Of a DNA stretch of 64,000 nt, positions 35,268-45,600 are shown piece after piece. Below the pieces are notes generated by a model, which saw only the letters and a program-made list of their open reading frames with translations, did no database searches and was not told where the DNA came from. The stretch's first letter is position 1. Every line of letters begins with the position of its first letter. The DNA is from Otatea glauca (Eukaryota > Streptophyta > Magnoliopsida > Poales > Poaceae), in assembly GCA_036346275.1 (NCBI GenBank), contig CM070722.1, forward strand, positions 26,435,336 through 26,499,335. The letters are read 5' to 3'. A program made the translations under genes and the position numbers.

Positions 35268-35912
35268 AATTTTTGGCGGCGACAGCCTGTGCTCACCGGG
35301 AATGCACCGAGCTAACCACGTCGTGGTCGCGCTTCTAGCGGACGGCATCGTCTGCATCCGCGTAGCGTTCGCCATTCCAACAGCGGCTTGACACCGACGG
35401 TCGGTGTTGATCTCCGAGTCCTCAGCAAGATGCACGTCCCGACGCCGAACTTGAAAGCGATGGCGGCCATTGAGGCGTTTGGAATGGAATTCCTCGCTGG
35501 GTGACCCTTGCCCTCGATGATGCGGTCTCGGTCCTTTCCGCCCGTGGCGCCATGCAGCTCTAGAGTTTGATCGGAGCGCTCCGCGCTGGAGCCACGCGAA
35601 GGCGCATCGGAGCTGGTTGAAAAGCCGGTCGAGCGGCACCGCCCGTGATGGTAGGGAGGTAGTTGGCCATCCACACCTCATCTCGCCCGCCGCCCGCGTT
35701 GATCGTGGTGGAGTAGATCAAGAGGAACTCGTCGGGGTTCTTGGTCCCGTCGAACCGCTCCATTGCGAAGGGGCGGAAGCGAGTCGGTCAGCACACTCGG
35801 CGAAGGTCGACGGATTACGCTGGGCAACCGTAGGTTGGGGCAGCATGGTCGCCGCTGCTATGGTCGGAATCGTTGTCGGCGAGGTGATCAAACTCGAGCC
35901 GTCGGCGCGCCC
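35268..35912 (-). repeat. Second version of the gag segment at 34525-35167
   Basis: From AATTTTTGGCGGCGACA the sequence repeats 34525 onward with an offset of about 743 bp and many one- or two-base differences, and carries on past the point where the left version ends in the gap. Two versions of one segment meeting at a gap is the pattern of two contig ends that overlap but were not merged. A genuine tandem duplication is less likely. Confidence 0.75.
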
Positions 35913-36690
35913 CACGCCGGGCTCGGTTGACAGGAAGGGTGTCGTCGGGGCGGCGATCATTGCGAGTCTTCCGCCACTTGGGCGGAATGTCCGGAGACAG
36001 ACTCCTGAACGCTCGCTTCGAAGGGCCTGCAGATCCACACTACCGATCGCGGGAATGCTCGCACATCAGGCCTACACCCCGGTGAGGTGGGGACGGTTGC
36101 GACGGGCTCCTGGCCCGTGGGTACGGAGTCGGTCGGCGAGGACGGCGGTGGCCGCGCGATGAACTGCCATCACTTCTTAGAGAGCAAGGTTCGGGCAATC
36201 GTTGACGTTCTTGTTGTGAGGGGGTGACCTCGTCGGCCGCCCTGCCGAGTTCCTCGGCAAGGGATCGGCGAAACAGGGCCGTCCTTGCTTGGGTGGGATC
36301 AGCCATGACCCGAGCGATGGCCCGCAAGCGTTCCCTATTGGGATCGTCCTGTCGAGCAGGGCTGTGATACCCGGGCGAGGTGTGGAGCCCCTCGCGCTCT
36401 TCCCGTCCGAGGGCGGTGAAGGCCTGGTTGATGGCAACCCGGACCAACCGACGCACCTCCTTCGGGGCTTCCGGGTCATCGTCACTTGCTTCCGTGCTTG
36501 CCTCGCGGCTGCCGGCCATGAAGGCCAGGCGCTCGTGCGGCGATAGGAAAGGTGAGAACATAGAGGTGGAGCCTTCGTGCTCAGGAACCACATTCGGATC
36601 CAGCCTTGCTGATGATGACATGCCATCACTGGAGCCGAAGGTGCTGGCGACGCTAAAGCGGTGAAGCCCGAATGAACGAAACTCGGGCCC

Positions 36691-36704
36691 CACGGTGGGT
36701 GCCA
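36691..36704 (-). promoter_or_regulatory. Candidate primer binding site of element D
   Basis: Just inside LTR2 the minus strand reads TGGCACCCACCGTGG; next to LTR3 it reads TGGCGCCCACCGTGG (42374-42388). The conserved TGG start and position fit a tRNA primer site, and its presence next to both LTR2 and LTR3 marks each as a 5' LTR. Which tRNA it matches is not certain by eye. Confidence 0.6.
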
Positions 36705-36706
36705 GC

Positions 36707-37528
36707 TGTCGACGATCGGGACTGTCAACCGTAGAAGAGAGAAATGGGGGAGAGGTGTCTGCTCGGGAGGGGGACCCGAGGTTGTGCTCGTTCGGGGGCT
36801 TCAGGCATCGCGGGGAAGTCGTCCAAGGAAGGATGTCGGAACGGGGATTTATACTGGTTCGAGCCCCCATGGTCGGGTAATAGCTCTACTCCAGTTTAGC
36901 CCCGAGCCAAAGGGTGTATTAGCGGCTCTATGGAAGAGTACAGGGACGGGAACCGAGCAAGAGAAGGGGGCCGCGCCGTTCTCCTTTGGTGTCCTAAGCC
37001 GTGGGTTGCTCTTGTCTCCTGTTTTCTGTCAAGTGGCTACTCTGTTCTTCTTCCCTTTTCGGGTCTCTCTCTCTTTTTGTGGCTGGGGCGACCTACTGCT
37101 TTTGTAGCCCTCGGGGAACCTTCCTGCTTAGTCTCGAGGCCGACGTCAGGAGCCCGTGGCGATTTGACGGTGGCTCGAAAATCGCTGCTAGCCGTTGAGA
37201 GTCTGACGGGAGCTGTTGAACCCTAGTTCCCACGCAGGGGCAGGTAGGGTGCCGATTCCCACGCAGGGGTGATTTTTACACAAGAAAAAAAATAGAAATG
37301 TTACAGATGACCCTTCCCTTGGTGCCTGCGGGAGCGTCGAGATCGAGGTGAGGCGCCGAGGTCGAGGGCGCCTACCCCTGCGGCGATGCCCGAGCTCGAG
37401 CTCGCTGGTCCCGAACCCGACCATCGGGGGAGCATCTTCTAGGTCAGGGGTTAGCTCCTTGGATTGTGGAAAGCTACCACGAGGCCCAGGGGGCTGCTTA
37501 CACGTGGTGAGGGTACCGATCCCCGACT
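36707..37528 (-). mobile_element. LTR2 of element D, shared by the two internal regions
   Basis: About 822 bp, 5' LTR of the coding copy and at the same time the 3' LTR of copy 2. It has the single 21-bp unit and shares many variants with LTR3 against LTR1 (for instance AAATGGGGGAGAGG and CTCGTTCGGG). It is not flanked by its own target duplication, since both neighbours are internal sequence. Confidence 0.88.
36847..36853 (-). promoter_or_regulatory. TATA box in LTR2 of element D
   Basis: The minus strand reads CAGTATAAATCCCCG. Transcription toward lower coordinates would begin near 36820, leaving U3 of about 680 bp and a short R-U5 of about 110 bp. It is conserved at 11487-11493 (LTR1) and 42531-42537 (LTR3). 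Confidence 0.65.
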
Positions 37529-38073
37529 GCGAGCCCCTGAGGCTCAAGGGATGGCCCTGAAGCTTGTGAAGGCCTTGAGTCTTATTGTTTCTTGAGAAGG
37601 GGTCGACCTTTTAGCCGAGCACGGCAACCCCCGAGGCTGACCTTGTGCTTCGAAATCCTCCGAGGGCTTCCATTGTGGTCACCCCAATCGTGTCCTCTCG
37701 TCTTTTGCGGCATTAAATTGCGGATCGTGTCTGGCAGGTGTCTATTTTTCGCCGCCCCGGGTTCCTGCGGTTGACTCAAGGAGACGGCTCGTAACGCCTC
37801 GTGTCCCGAAGCGATGGGCGGCAGACAAGGGAAATAACGCTTCGGGTCCCCCGGGGGGAATTCGAGGAGACGTGACCGTGGCGCTTCACGTTCTCAGCCC
37901 AAAAACCCCGGCGCTTCTTTTGAGGAGTAACGGCGCTGGCTGTCAGAGATCGTGCTCTTTTTAAAGACCCGAAGCCGCGCACTTCTAAAGCCCTTCACCC
38001 TTACGCTGTGTCTTTGGTCTTTCTGCTCGTCATCCCTTTCTTTCCTTGATCTGTTCTGATCCTTCTGAGAGCC

Positions 38074-40646
38074 ATGGCCAAGTTCGAAAAAAGCACCTTG
38101 ACCACCGAGAGGATGAGAAAGCTCGAGTCGTTGGAGCTTCTGGATCCCACGACCTGGCGACTCCCGGCGGCCGGATAGGTCGAACCGCACCCGCGGGAGG
38201 ACAAGATTGTGTGTACAGAACAGTACACGCTCTTCGGGCTGTGGACCCCGGAGAGCTACTTCTTGGCCGCCGTTCTCGCGCAATGCGAGATCGAGCTCGT
38301 CAGTCTGGTACCAAACTCTATCCTCCTCCTCTCTATCTTTTCACATCCCTGCGAGGGGTTCATTGGAATCCTTCCCACCCCCTCTCTCTTTTTCCGTTTT
38401 TACTCTTTGTTTCGCACTTTAAAGGACCCTGTCGTCGGGTGCCTTTATTTCCGGATGCGGGCCAGGCTTCCCAGCACCTTCCTCCAAATCCCGACCCGGG
38501 ACTCCCTCGGGTCATGGATGCAGAGATGGTTCTACCTGAAGAAGGGCGAGGGGGGCGAGCTCGCGTACAACGGCATCGCTGTGGACAGCAAGCGTGAAAC
38601 CCCGGAGCCTGAGGACTCGGCAGCCGACCAAGAGGCCATCGCCACCATCCATGTCTGCCCGACTCGTGGCCTGACCGGTCAGGCCATGGTCGTAGACTAT
38701 CTTCGGGCTCGGGTGTCCCCTCTGCGGAAGAGGGTGTACCCGTTCTTCGAGATTCGAGGAAGGGACGATCCCACTCGAGAGAGCGCCAAAGGTAAGCTTC
38801 TTTCGACCCAATCCTTTTCCAAGTTCAAGCGAGCTCTTTTTTTCTTGACCACCCCCCCACCTCACTCTGTCTTCCTACAGCCCCGGCAGAGTCGTGGGTG
38901 GCGACGCATATGCAAGAGGCGTTCGGGAAGGTGGCCCACGCCACTCCATTGATGATCCCGTCCCCAAAAACATCTTGAGGCGGCGCAGCGAGGTAATCTT
39001 CTTCTTATTCTTCTGTTGGTCCCTTTTTGGGTTCGGGCATTCTTTGACCGTGTCAAGTCTTGCAGGAGAGCCAGGAGCTGCTGGAAACGGCGAGGTGTCT
39101 GTTGCCGTTGCCCGGGCCGGGTCCGAGGACGCCAGGTTCAACCATGGCTCCTCATCGTTTTTCTGTGTGATTTTCTTTTTTGACCTTTCTTCATCTCTTT
39201 GTAGCAAGAGCGCGGCGCGGCCATGATCGAGACGTCGAGCCTCGCCTGGCACCCGCAGCGCAGGCGCTGGAGGACACTCCCCCAGTTGCCGTGGGCGCGG
39301 TGCCTCGTGCTACGCCCCTACCACCCAGGAGGCGGTGGCTCGTCACGCAGGTATTCTTCACGTCTTTCTTTTCCCTTTCCCTTTAGCTCGAGATCATAGG
39401 TCTTCTCCCCACTTTCGAGTCTTAGGGGTCTTTCTTAAATCTGATTTTGACCGTTGTTCGTATGCAGTCCGAGGATGAGGAAGAGGACGCGGGGGACTAC
39501 CTCCTGGTCCCCCGGGTAAGGTCGCAGCACCCTCGTCCTGACGCGACGCCCACGGAGGGCAACTTAGCCGGGCGGCGGCGGTCCCGCAGGGCACCAGCAG
39601 GAGAAGCCTCACCGAGGCGGCCGGCCGTGAAGCCCCCGAGCTGGATGCCGCCCTGGGTGGGGCCGTAGGCGAGGTCGACACTACCGGGCCAGCAGTTGGG
39701 ACCGATGCCATTGAGCATGATGCGGCCGGGGTGGGTGTCGATGAGCACAGCGGGGCACCAGGTAAGGCACCAACTCCCCTTTTGCTATTGCTTTGCCTCT
39801 GGGCTTTGGTCTTCTGAGTAACCCTGCTCTTTACGGCAGGCTTGGTTCCGCCCGAGCAGTCCCACGCCTCGACCGAGGTGGCTTGGGATAATGCCCCTGC
39901 CGGTGTTACCGACCCGACGTCAGAGGGGTCTGCGGGGGGACGCTGGGCGTCTCTACGCTCCTCTCGCATGAGGCTCAAAGTGCAGCTCCAGGAGGTTAGT
40001 TAACTTTGAGCCTGTCTTTCTTCTTCCCCCTCTATTTTTTTTTCTTTTCCTTGTTTGCGAGGTCATTCGTGACGCATCTTTCGTCTCTTCAGGGCTTGGA
40101 CTAGGTCGCCCAAGGGCTCGAGACCCTGAGCGGCCAAGCTGTTAGCTTCCGGGCGTTGTACTCCTTGGTCGAGGGGCGCGAGGAGTATGTCCTTGGCCTT
40201 GAGGAGAGCATAGCACAGACGGAGGAGGAGGTCGAGTAGCTGAAGGCCGAGCATGCCGTCGAGCTTTCGAGGGCGATTGAAGCCGAGCAGAGGCGGTCGG
40301 CCGAGGCCCTTGCGAATGTCCGCGAGAAGGCTGATAATTCCCTTGCGGGTGATCGTGCGAGGGCTGCGGAGATGGTCGAAGCCGCCCACGCGGACGCGAA
40401 AGCGCTCCGTAAAGAGGCCGCAGAGCTCTCTGCTGCTCCCTCGAGGGCTTCGGCTGACATCGAAGCAAAGATGGTCGAGCTCGAGGAAAAGCTGGGGCGA
40501 GCGAACCGGGCTGGAAAGAATGCCCTGGCTCAACTTCAGGAGGAGCGAAGCTAGGTTGCCAATTCCGAGGCCGAGGCGCTAGCCTTGAGGGCGAGGGTCG
40601 CTGCACTCGGGCAGGAGAAGCTTGCCCGGGAGATGGCTGACCTGTA
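38074..40646 (+). pseudogene. Antisense gene of element D, copy 2
   Basis: The same gene as 12772-28472 but without element B. A TAG in frame at 38176-38178 (GGATAG where copy 1 has GGAGAG) ends translation after 34 codons; downstream the long exon 1 is intact, including RWFYLKKGE and VVDYLRARVSPLRKR, and does not have copy 1's frameshift. Exon 1 ends 38791, exon 2 is 38881-38992, and exon 3 starts 39066. About 95 bp covering the end of exon 3 and its donor is deleted, with GGGT shared at the break. Acceptor TATGCAG before exon 5 (39468) is intact. The coiled-coil exon has stops at 40236-40238 and near 40552. So each D copy is disabled by different lesions. Confidence 0.72.
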
Positions 40647-40728
40647 GATAGGTTTAGTCGACAAGGGAGGGGTCGAGGGCACCCGACCTCCTTGTAAATG
40701 GTAGTTATGTAACTTTTGACTTAAAAGA

Positions 40729-40734
40729 AATAAA
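40729..40734 (+). terminator. Poly(A) signal of the antisense gene, copy 2
   Basis: AATAAA in the same context as 28545-28550, 83 bases beyond the stop codon of the coiled-coil frame. Confidence 0.5.
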
Positions 40735-41088
40735 GAACTCCCTTTGTGTTTGCAATTGCATGCGCCTTTTTGATACTTGGCCGGGAGTCTTGCTAGATAG
40801 TATATTTTCATTTCGAGACCGCCAGGAACTGCTCGAGACTTAGTCAGATAAAATCCGGTCTAAGATCGAATGGCGCTTGCTCGAGATCTAGGCAGAAAAA
40901 CCTGCTCAAGATTTGTTCGAGACTTATCTAGAAAACCTGCTCGAGATTGTTCGACCAACATTCCTGACCTGAACCAAGGAGTCGAACCGGGATGACCGAG
41001 AATGTGATCAGAATATCCTAGGAGGAACTTGGCATAAAAATTACTCGACGGGGGAATCAATTATCAAAATCACTCTTCGAAGATTTCA

Positions 41089-41610
41089 GGCTCGGTGCTA
41101 GGCTGAGCTCCGAGTACGAGGGAAATAGATCAACCCCAGAGGACATTCTTTAGAAATCCGTGACCTTCGAGCCCGGGAGTGCATTGGGCTTGGTGTTATG
41201 TCGAGCTCAGGGGCTCCCTCTGCGGGGAGGCCCCACATTAAGATCACTCGACGGGGGAATAGAGCAACCCTGGAGGATATTCTTTAGAAATCCGTGACCT
41301 CCAAGCCCGGGAGTGCATCGGGCTCGGTGTTAGGTTGAGCTCGGGGGCTCCCTCTGCGGGGAGGCCTCCATTAAGATCACTCGACGGGGGAATAGAGCAA
41401 CCCTGGAGGATATTCTTTAGAAATCCATGACCTCCGAGCCCGGGAGTGCATCGGGCTCGGTGTTAGGTCGAGCTCGGGGGCTCCCTCTACGGGGAGGCCT
41501 CCCATTAAGATAACTCGATGGGGGAATAGAACAACCCTGGAGGATATTCTTTAGAAATCCGTGACCTTCGAGCCCAGGAGTGCATCGGGCTCGGTGTTAG
41601 GTTGAGTCAG
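41089..41610 (+). repeat. 134-bp tandem repeat in element D, copy 2
   Basis: Units begin at 41187, 41321, 41454 and 41588 after a 98-bp relative at 41089. Copy number and order match 28905-29430, so the array existed before the two internal regions parted and has not expanded or shrunk since. Confidence 0.92.
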
Positions 41611-42082
41611 CCGAGCCCGCGTCCGGGCTGGCCTAGACATGGGGCGTCGGGTCGAGGCAACCGAACTCGAGAATGCATCGAGTCCGGGGCTTCCCCAAGG
41701 GCGGTCTCTGATTCTAGCCTACAGTGGGGGAATAGCCGGATTTCTGCGATTCAGATCGTCTTACCGCGACTGAAGCATCCCCGGAGGTGAATCTATAGTC
41801 CAAGTCCGCCGAGCCTGGGAGTCGTCATCAGGCTCGGGGTGCCCTCCATGGATAGCCTCCGAGTTGGCTTGTCGGGGGGATGGTCGGCTTACCCCGATAA
41901 AGATCGATTTACAGCGACCTTAACATCCCCGAGGCGAACCCAGAGATCGCGACCCAAGGCCAAGGCACGCGGGGTGCTGAAAGGAAAACATCACAGGTAT
42001 AGACGCTAAGAAAAGGAACTCAGGTCCAAGCTCTGCTACAGGGGGAGCTAAGACGCGATGACGTGATCTCAGGTCCAAGCTC

Positions 42083-42389
42083 TTCCCGTCGAAGGGCGGT
42101 GATGGCCTGGTTGATGGCAACCCGGACCAACCGACGCGCCTCCTCTGGGGCTTCTGGGTCATCGTCACTTGCTTCCACGCTCGCCTCGTGGCTACCGGCC
42201 ATGAAAGCCAGGCACTCGTGCGGCAATAGGGAAGCTGAGAACATGGAGGTGGAGCCTTCGTGCTCAGGAACCACATTCGGATCCAGCCTTGCTGATGATA
42301 ACATGCCGTCGGTGGAGCCGAAGGTGCTGGTGACGCTAAAGCGGTGAACCCCGAATGAACGAAACTCGGGCTCCACGGTGGGCGCCAAC
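42083..42389 (-). pseudogene. Gag N-terminal remnant of copy 2
   Basis: From TTCCCGTCGAAGGGCGG onward this matches 36400-36706, the first part of gag and the leader up to the primer site. All of pol and most of gag are absent. The junction at 42079-42082 is GCTC, present at both breakpoints in copy 1 (29545-29548 and 36396-36399). This copy could move only with proteins supplied by another element. Confidence 0.8.
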
Positions 42390-43210
42390 TGTCGACGATC
42401 GGCACCGTCAACAGCAGAAGAGAGAAATGGGGGAGAGGTGTCTGCTCGGGAGCGGGACCTGAGGTTGCGCTCGTTCGGGGGCTTCAGGCATCGCGGGGAA
42501 GTCATCCAAGGAAGGATGTCGGACACGGGGATTTATACTGGTTCGAGCCCCCATGGTCGGGTAATAGCTCTACTCCAGTTTAGCCCCGAGGCAAAGGGTG
42601 TATTAGCTGCTCTATGGAAGTGTACAAGGATGGGCCCGAGCAAGAGAAGGGGGCCGCGCCGTTCTCCTTTGGTGTCCTGAGCCGTGGGTTGCTCTTGTCT
42701 CTTGTTTTCTGTCCTATGGCTACTCTGTTCTTCTTCCCTTTTCGGGTCTCTCTCTCTTTTTGTGGCTGGGGCGACCTACTGCTTTTTTAGCCCTCGAGGA
42801 ACCTTGCTGCTTAGTCTCGAGGCCGACGTCAGGAGCCCGTGGCGATTTGACCTTAGCTCAGAAGTCGCTGCTAGCCGTTGAGAGTCTGACGGGAGCTGTT
42901 GAACCCTAGTTCCCATGCAGGGGTAGGTAGGGTGCTGATTCCCACGCAGGGGTGATTTTTACACAAGATAAAAATAGAAATATTACAGATGACCCTTCCC
43001 TTGGTGCCTGCGGGAGCGTCGAGGTCGAGGCGAGGCGCCGAGGTTGAGGGTGCCTACCCCTGCGGCGATGCCCGAGCTCGAGCTCGCTGGTCCCGAACCC
43101 GACCATCGGGGGAGCATCTTCTAGGTCAGGGGTTAGCCCCTTGGATTGTGGAAAGCTACCACGAGTCCCAGGGGGCTGCTTACACGTGGCGAGGGTACCG
43201 ATCCCCGACA
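42390..43210 (-). mobile_element. LTR3 of element D (outermost 5' LTR)
   Basis: 821 bp from TGTCGACGATCGGC to CCGATCCCCGACA. It is the only copy keeping the terminal CA; LTR1 and LTR2 have CT followed by GCGAGCC. It is followed by TAGTC, matching TGGTC before LTR1 at 4 of 5 positions. Confidence 0.87.
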
Positions 43211-43299
43211 TAGTCTTTAGCGATTTTTTTAAATAATACAGAAAAAATAAAAAATTACAAAAAAAATAAGCCAAAAATATAACAGAAGTAGGCTAATGT

Positions 43300-43512
43300 C
43301 GCTTTTCGGAATAGCGAGAGAGTTCTATCGCCATTTAGAATGGCAATTTAATGATGTGGACGCCTTGTAGGATTTTTGTTGCTATTTTAAAATGTAACAG
43401 ATTTATGTCTCCATTTTAATTGGTGACAGAACTTTGTCGCCACTTCAAATAGCAACAGAACTCTATCACTTTTTAAAATAGCGACATAAATATGTCGCCA
43501 GTCAATATGGCA
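43300..43512. repeat. Cluster of inverted GTCGC/GCGAC units
   Basis: Four to five imperfect units of the form TGTCGCCATTTnAAATGGCGACA separated by AGAACT-like linkers, for example TGTCGCCACTTCAAATAGCAACAG and the strings ending GCGACATAAATATGTCGCC. Such arrays are common near the ends of CACTA and Mutator-like elements in grasses. They may mark the left end of the MULE described below. Confidence 0.6.
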
Positions 43513-44039
43513 ACAATGAGGGAAACTGGTATGTTCAAATATTTTTTAAAATAATACATGACAAATAAAAAATTACAAAAATAATAAGCCGTAAAGAAAA
43601 ATTTTAGAAGTAGGACATTGTCGTTGTTCTGACTAACAGCGTGTTCGTTTTTTCGAATTGGAAATAGGGCAGCGCAGCATAGGTTATAAATGATAAGGAA
43701 AAATTCAAAACAGTGATGATTACTGCTGGTAGAAGTAGAATGAATGTAGGGAGTATATGGCTCATAGGAAGAAAATGACATAGCAAGATGTAGAAAACGA
43801 CGAGAGGAAACATACATACAAATATTAAGGTCTGTAGCATTACATTGAAATATTAGGGTGGTACATAGCATGATATAGGAAATGACATAGCTTGACATAC
43901 AAAATGATGAAAGAGACATGGCGCGACGCCACGGACAAACCACGAAAGAAAATTACAGCTAAGGTATATACGCGCCTTTTGGAAATGAAAAAAGTCATGC
44001 TTGGTGGCGTAGACCCTATATAGAAGGATCCATTAGTGC
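43513..44039. other. AT-rich spacer, no gene
   Basis: No frame with family resemblance on either strand. It lies downstream of the minus-strand zinc-finger exon and may be its 3' untranslated region and the element end. Confidence 0.4.
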
Positions 44040-44059
44040 CTTCCCCCTTGATTGCGCGA

Positions 44060-44924
44060 GGAGTAGTGCCTTGGCTTTCTTCAGTTAATCTTGTAGACAT
44101 CCACCTAGTAGTAGTCTTCAAGTGCGATTTTAGGCTCCTCCCACGCTCGTGCGTATTGCTCATTGGCTTTCTCCTTCATCTTCTTCCGATGTGCCTAAAG
44201 CTCTTTCTGTGCCTTCCAGAAGTGCGCATCATCAGGGTGGTAGCACAATGGCTTTGGTTTGTCTTCCTCGTTTTGAGGCTCAGGCTTCCAACGTTTGTAT
44301 TGCTCGGGCATTACAGGGGAGTTCAAGAAGTGATCCTTTTCATAGAACGCCCTACCGTACTTGTCTGGCCCATCGATCCACTGGAAGAAGTAGCATCTTA
44401 GGTGTTCCTGGGATTATGTGTGGATAAAGTTTAGAGCTCAGTGAAACACAACATGCATTACGGAATGTAACTGCTTGTCGTTAACTTACAAGGGTCTTGT
44501 TAGACTTGTAGAAAGTGTGGCTTGTAGTGTCTACATGCTCGGACCACTTGATCCATGCCAGACTAACACAGTTACAGTTTGGTCGAGGAAACTCTGGGGG
44601 TACAGGTGCATCCTTCCAAGACCAATCAGAATAGAATGCCGCCTTCTCAAGATACCTCCTCTGCTTATGAAGAAGCTCCGCGTAGGTAGACATCGGCAAC
44701 CCTGATGTTGTAGGGGAGTGTTGGGTGTGGCACTGGCACAGATGGAGCGTCTGTGGTGGAGGTTGGGCTTGTGAATAAGTGTTGTCTAGGTGGCCGGTGG
44801 TTTTATAAGAAGTGTGTAGTCGATGTAGGGCTGGTACAATGGGGGGTAGCGTGTCCTCACTTTGGCCTAACAAAGCTGGTAGAAGTGTATTATCACTTCG
44901 GTCTAAGAAAGCACGTGGCAGCAT
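44060..44924 (-). pseudogene. GRF-type zinc-finger exons of the MULE-associated gene
   Basis: Exon 1, from 44924 down to 44490, ends with LHKQRRYLEKAAFYSDWSWK, PPEFPRPNCNC and WSEHVDTTSHTFYK. A clean 82-bp GT-AG intron (donor GTAAGT 44489-44484, acceptor CCCAG at 44408) joins it to exon 2, which reads C-Y-F-F-Q-W-I-D-G-P-D-K-Y-G and continues with KRWKPEPQNEEDKPKPLCY. The spacing C-x-C, then FY, then C-x-FF-x-W is that of the GRF zinc finger, a nucleic-acid-binding module. A stop follows FWKAQKEL. The N-terminal part is built on the 71-bp repeats. It may be the C-terminus of the plant mobile domain protein encoded upstream. Confidence 0.6.
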
Positions 44925-45170
44925 GTTGTCAAATCAGTCTAACAAAGCAATAGCCAGTGTGTTGTCACTTCGCTCAGAGAAAGTGGGGGCATCGTGTTGT
45001 CAAATCGGTCTGACAAAGCAATAGCAAGTGTGTTGTCACTTTGCTCTGAGAAATCGAGGGCAGCGTGTTGTCATATCAGCTTGACAAAGCAGTAACCAGT
45101 GTGTTGTCACTTCGCTCTGAGAAAGCGGGGGCTGCGTGTTGTCATTGCATGTTAAATGTTCTAACAGAAC
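44813..45170. repeat. 71-72 bp tandem repeats
   Basis: GTGT(G)TTGTCACTTCGCTC-type units recur at 44885, 44957, 45028 and 45099. Read on the minus strand they give variants of D-N-T-L-x-x-A-L-L-D-R-S. Because 71 is not a multiple of three the frame changes at each unit, so a long open frame through the array is not kept. Confidence 0.85.
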
Positions 45171-45600
45171 GGAATGAATGAAAGATATCATTTCATAATA
45201 AACGGGGGGGATTACAAGGCGCACATAGTTTTGTTCATATAGTTTGGTTCATGTTTGCATTGGTACTTTGGACGGTATAAATGACGGCATAGAGTAACCA
45301 CGAACATGGACAAAAGTACGATACAAGTGTGCCTTTTGGAATTGTAAAAGGGCGAGATGGACTACGCTTTATAGGCGAAGGATGTTAAGGCTCGAATGGG
45401 TAACCATACGGCACCCACAGGGAGTGCTGATTGTCAGGATGGCATGGACGGGGCTGCTGATCATGGTAGTGACAAGCACAACTGCAGCTGGCATTGTCGC
45501 AGTAGCAGTAAGTGTGGTAGTAAGCGTCGCGGGTTTACTGCACGGAGAGGTCAGAGGTTGCTAGCGTGGCTACAAACTCTGGTAGGTACGGCCTCCAGAT
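45171..45600. other. Linker between the zinc-finger exons and the mobile domain
   Basis: Contains a Ser/Thr/Cys-rich minus-strand reading near 45560-45400 that could be a variable part of the mobile domain protein. No motif recognised. Confidence 0.3.

Larger units (their letters stand above)
34018..36626 (-). pseudogene. Gag of element D, containing an assembly gap and a duplicated block
   Basis: The start is probably the ATG near 36626 (followed by SSSARLDPNVVPEHEGS). The N-terminal part continues with EVRRLVRVAINQAF. The gag core is RFDGTKNPDEFLLIYSTTI near 35760-35700 and then VWMANYLPTITGGAA. The next segment, ending in NKLFRMAERYADADDA, is seen at 34700-34600. The core appears twice, once on each side of the 100-N gap, so the true gene should be about 740 bp shorter than drawn. 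Both versions carry many small indels. The C-terminal half near 34018-34420 is poorly conserved. Confidence 0.7.
11347..43210 (-). mobile_element. Three-LTR Tat-lineage (RIRE2-like) Ty3/gypsy element D
   Basis: The order on the plus strand is LTR1, internal region 1 (with element B inserted), LTR2, internal region 2 lacking pol, LTR3. Flanks TGGTC (11342-11346) and TAGTC (43211-43215) match 4 of 5, so the whole block behaves as one insertion. Gag-pol is on the minus strand. The retropepsin carries LGRPTLIKF, the RT YVDDII, the RNase H FFDGS and the integrase a DDE triad, without chromodomain; this layout plus an antisense gene is typical of Tat elements. The three-LTR form is most simply explained by unequal recombination between the LTRs of one insertion on two chromatids, followed by an internal deletion in copy 2. 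Confidence 0.8.

Noticed and set aside
36707..43210. Copy 2 of element D as an independent insertion next to copy 1
   Set aside because: LTR2 has no target duplication of its own and is shared by both copies; the outer flanks of the whole block match instead. Kept only as the weaker explanation.
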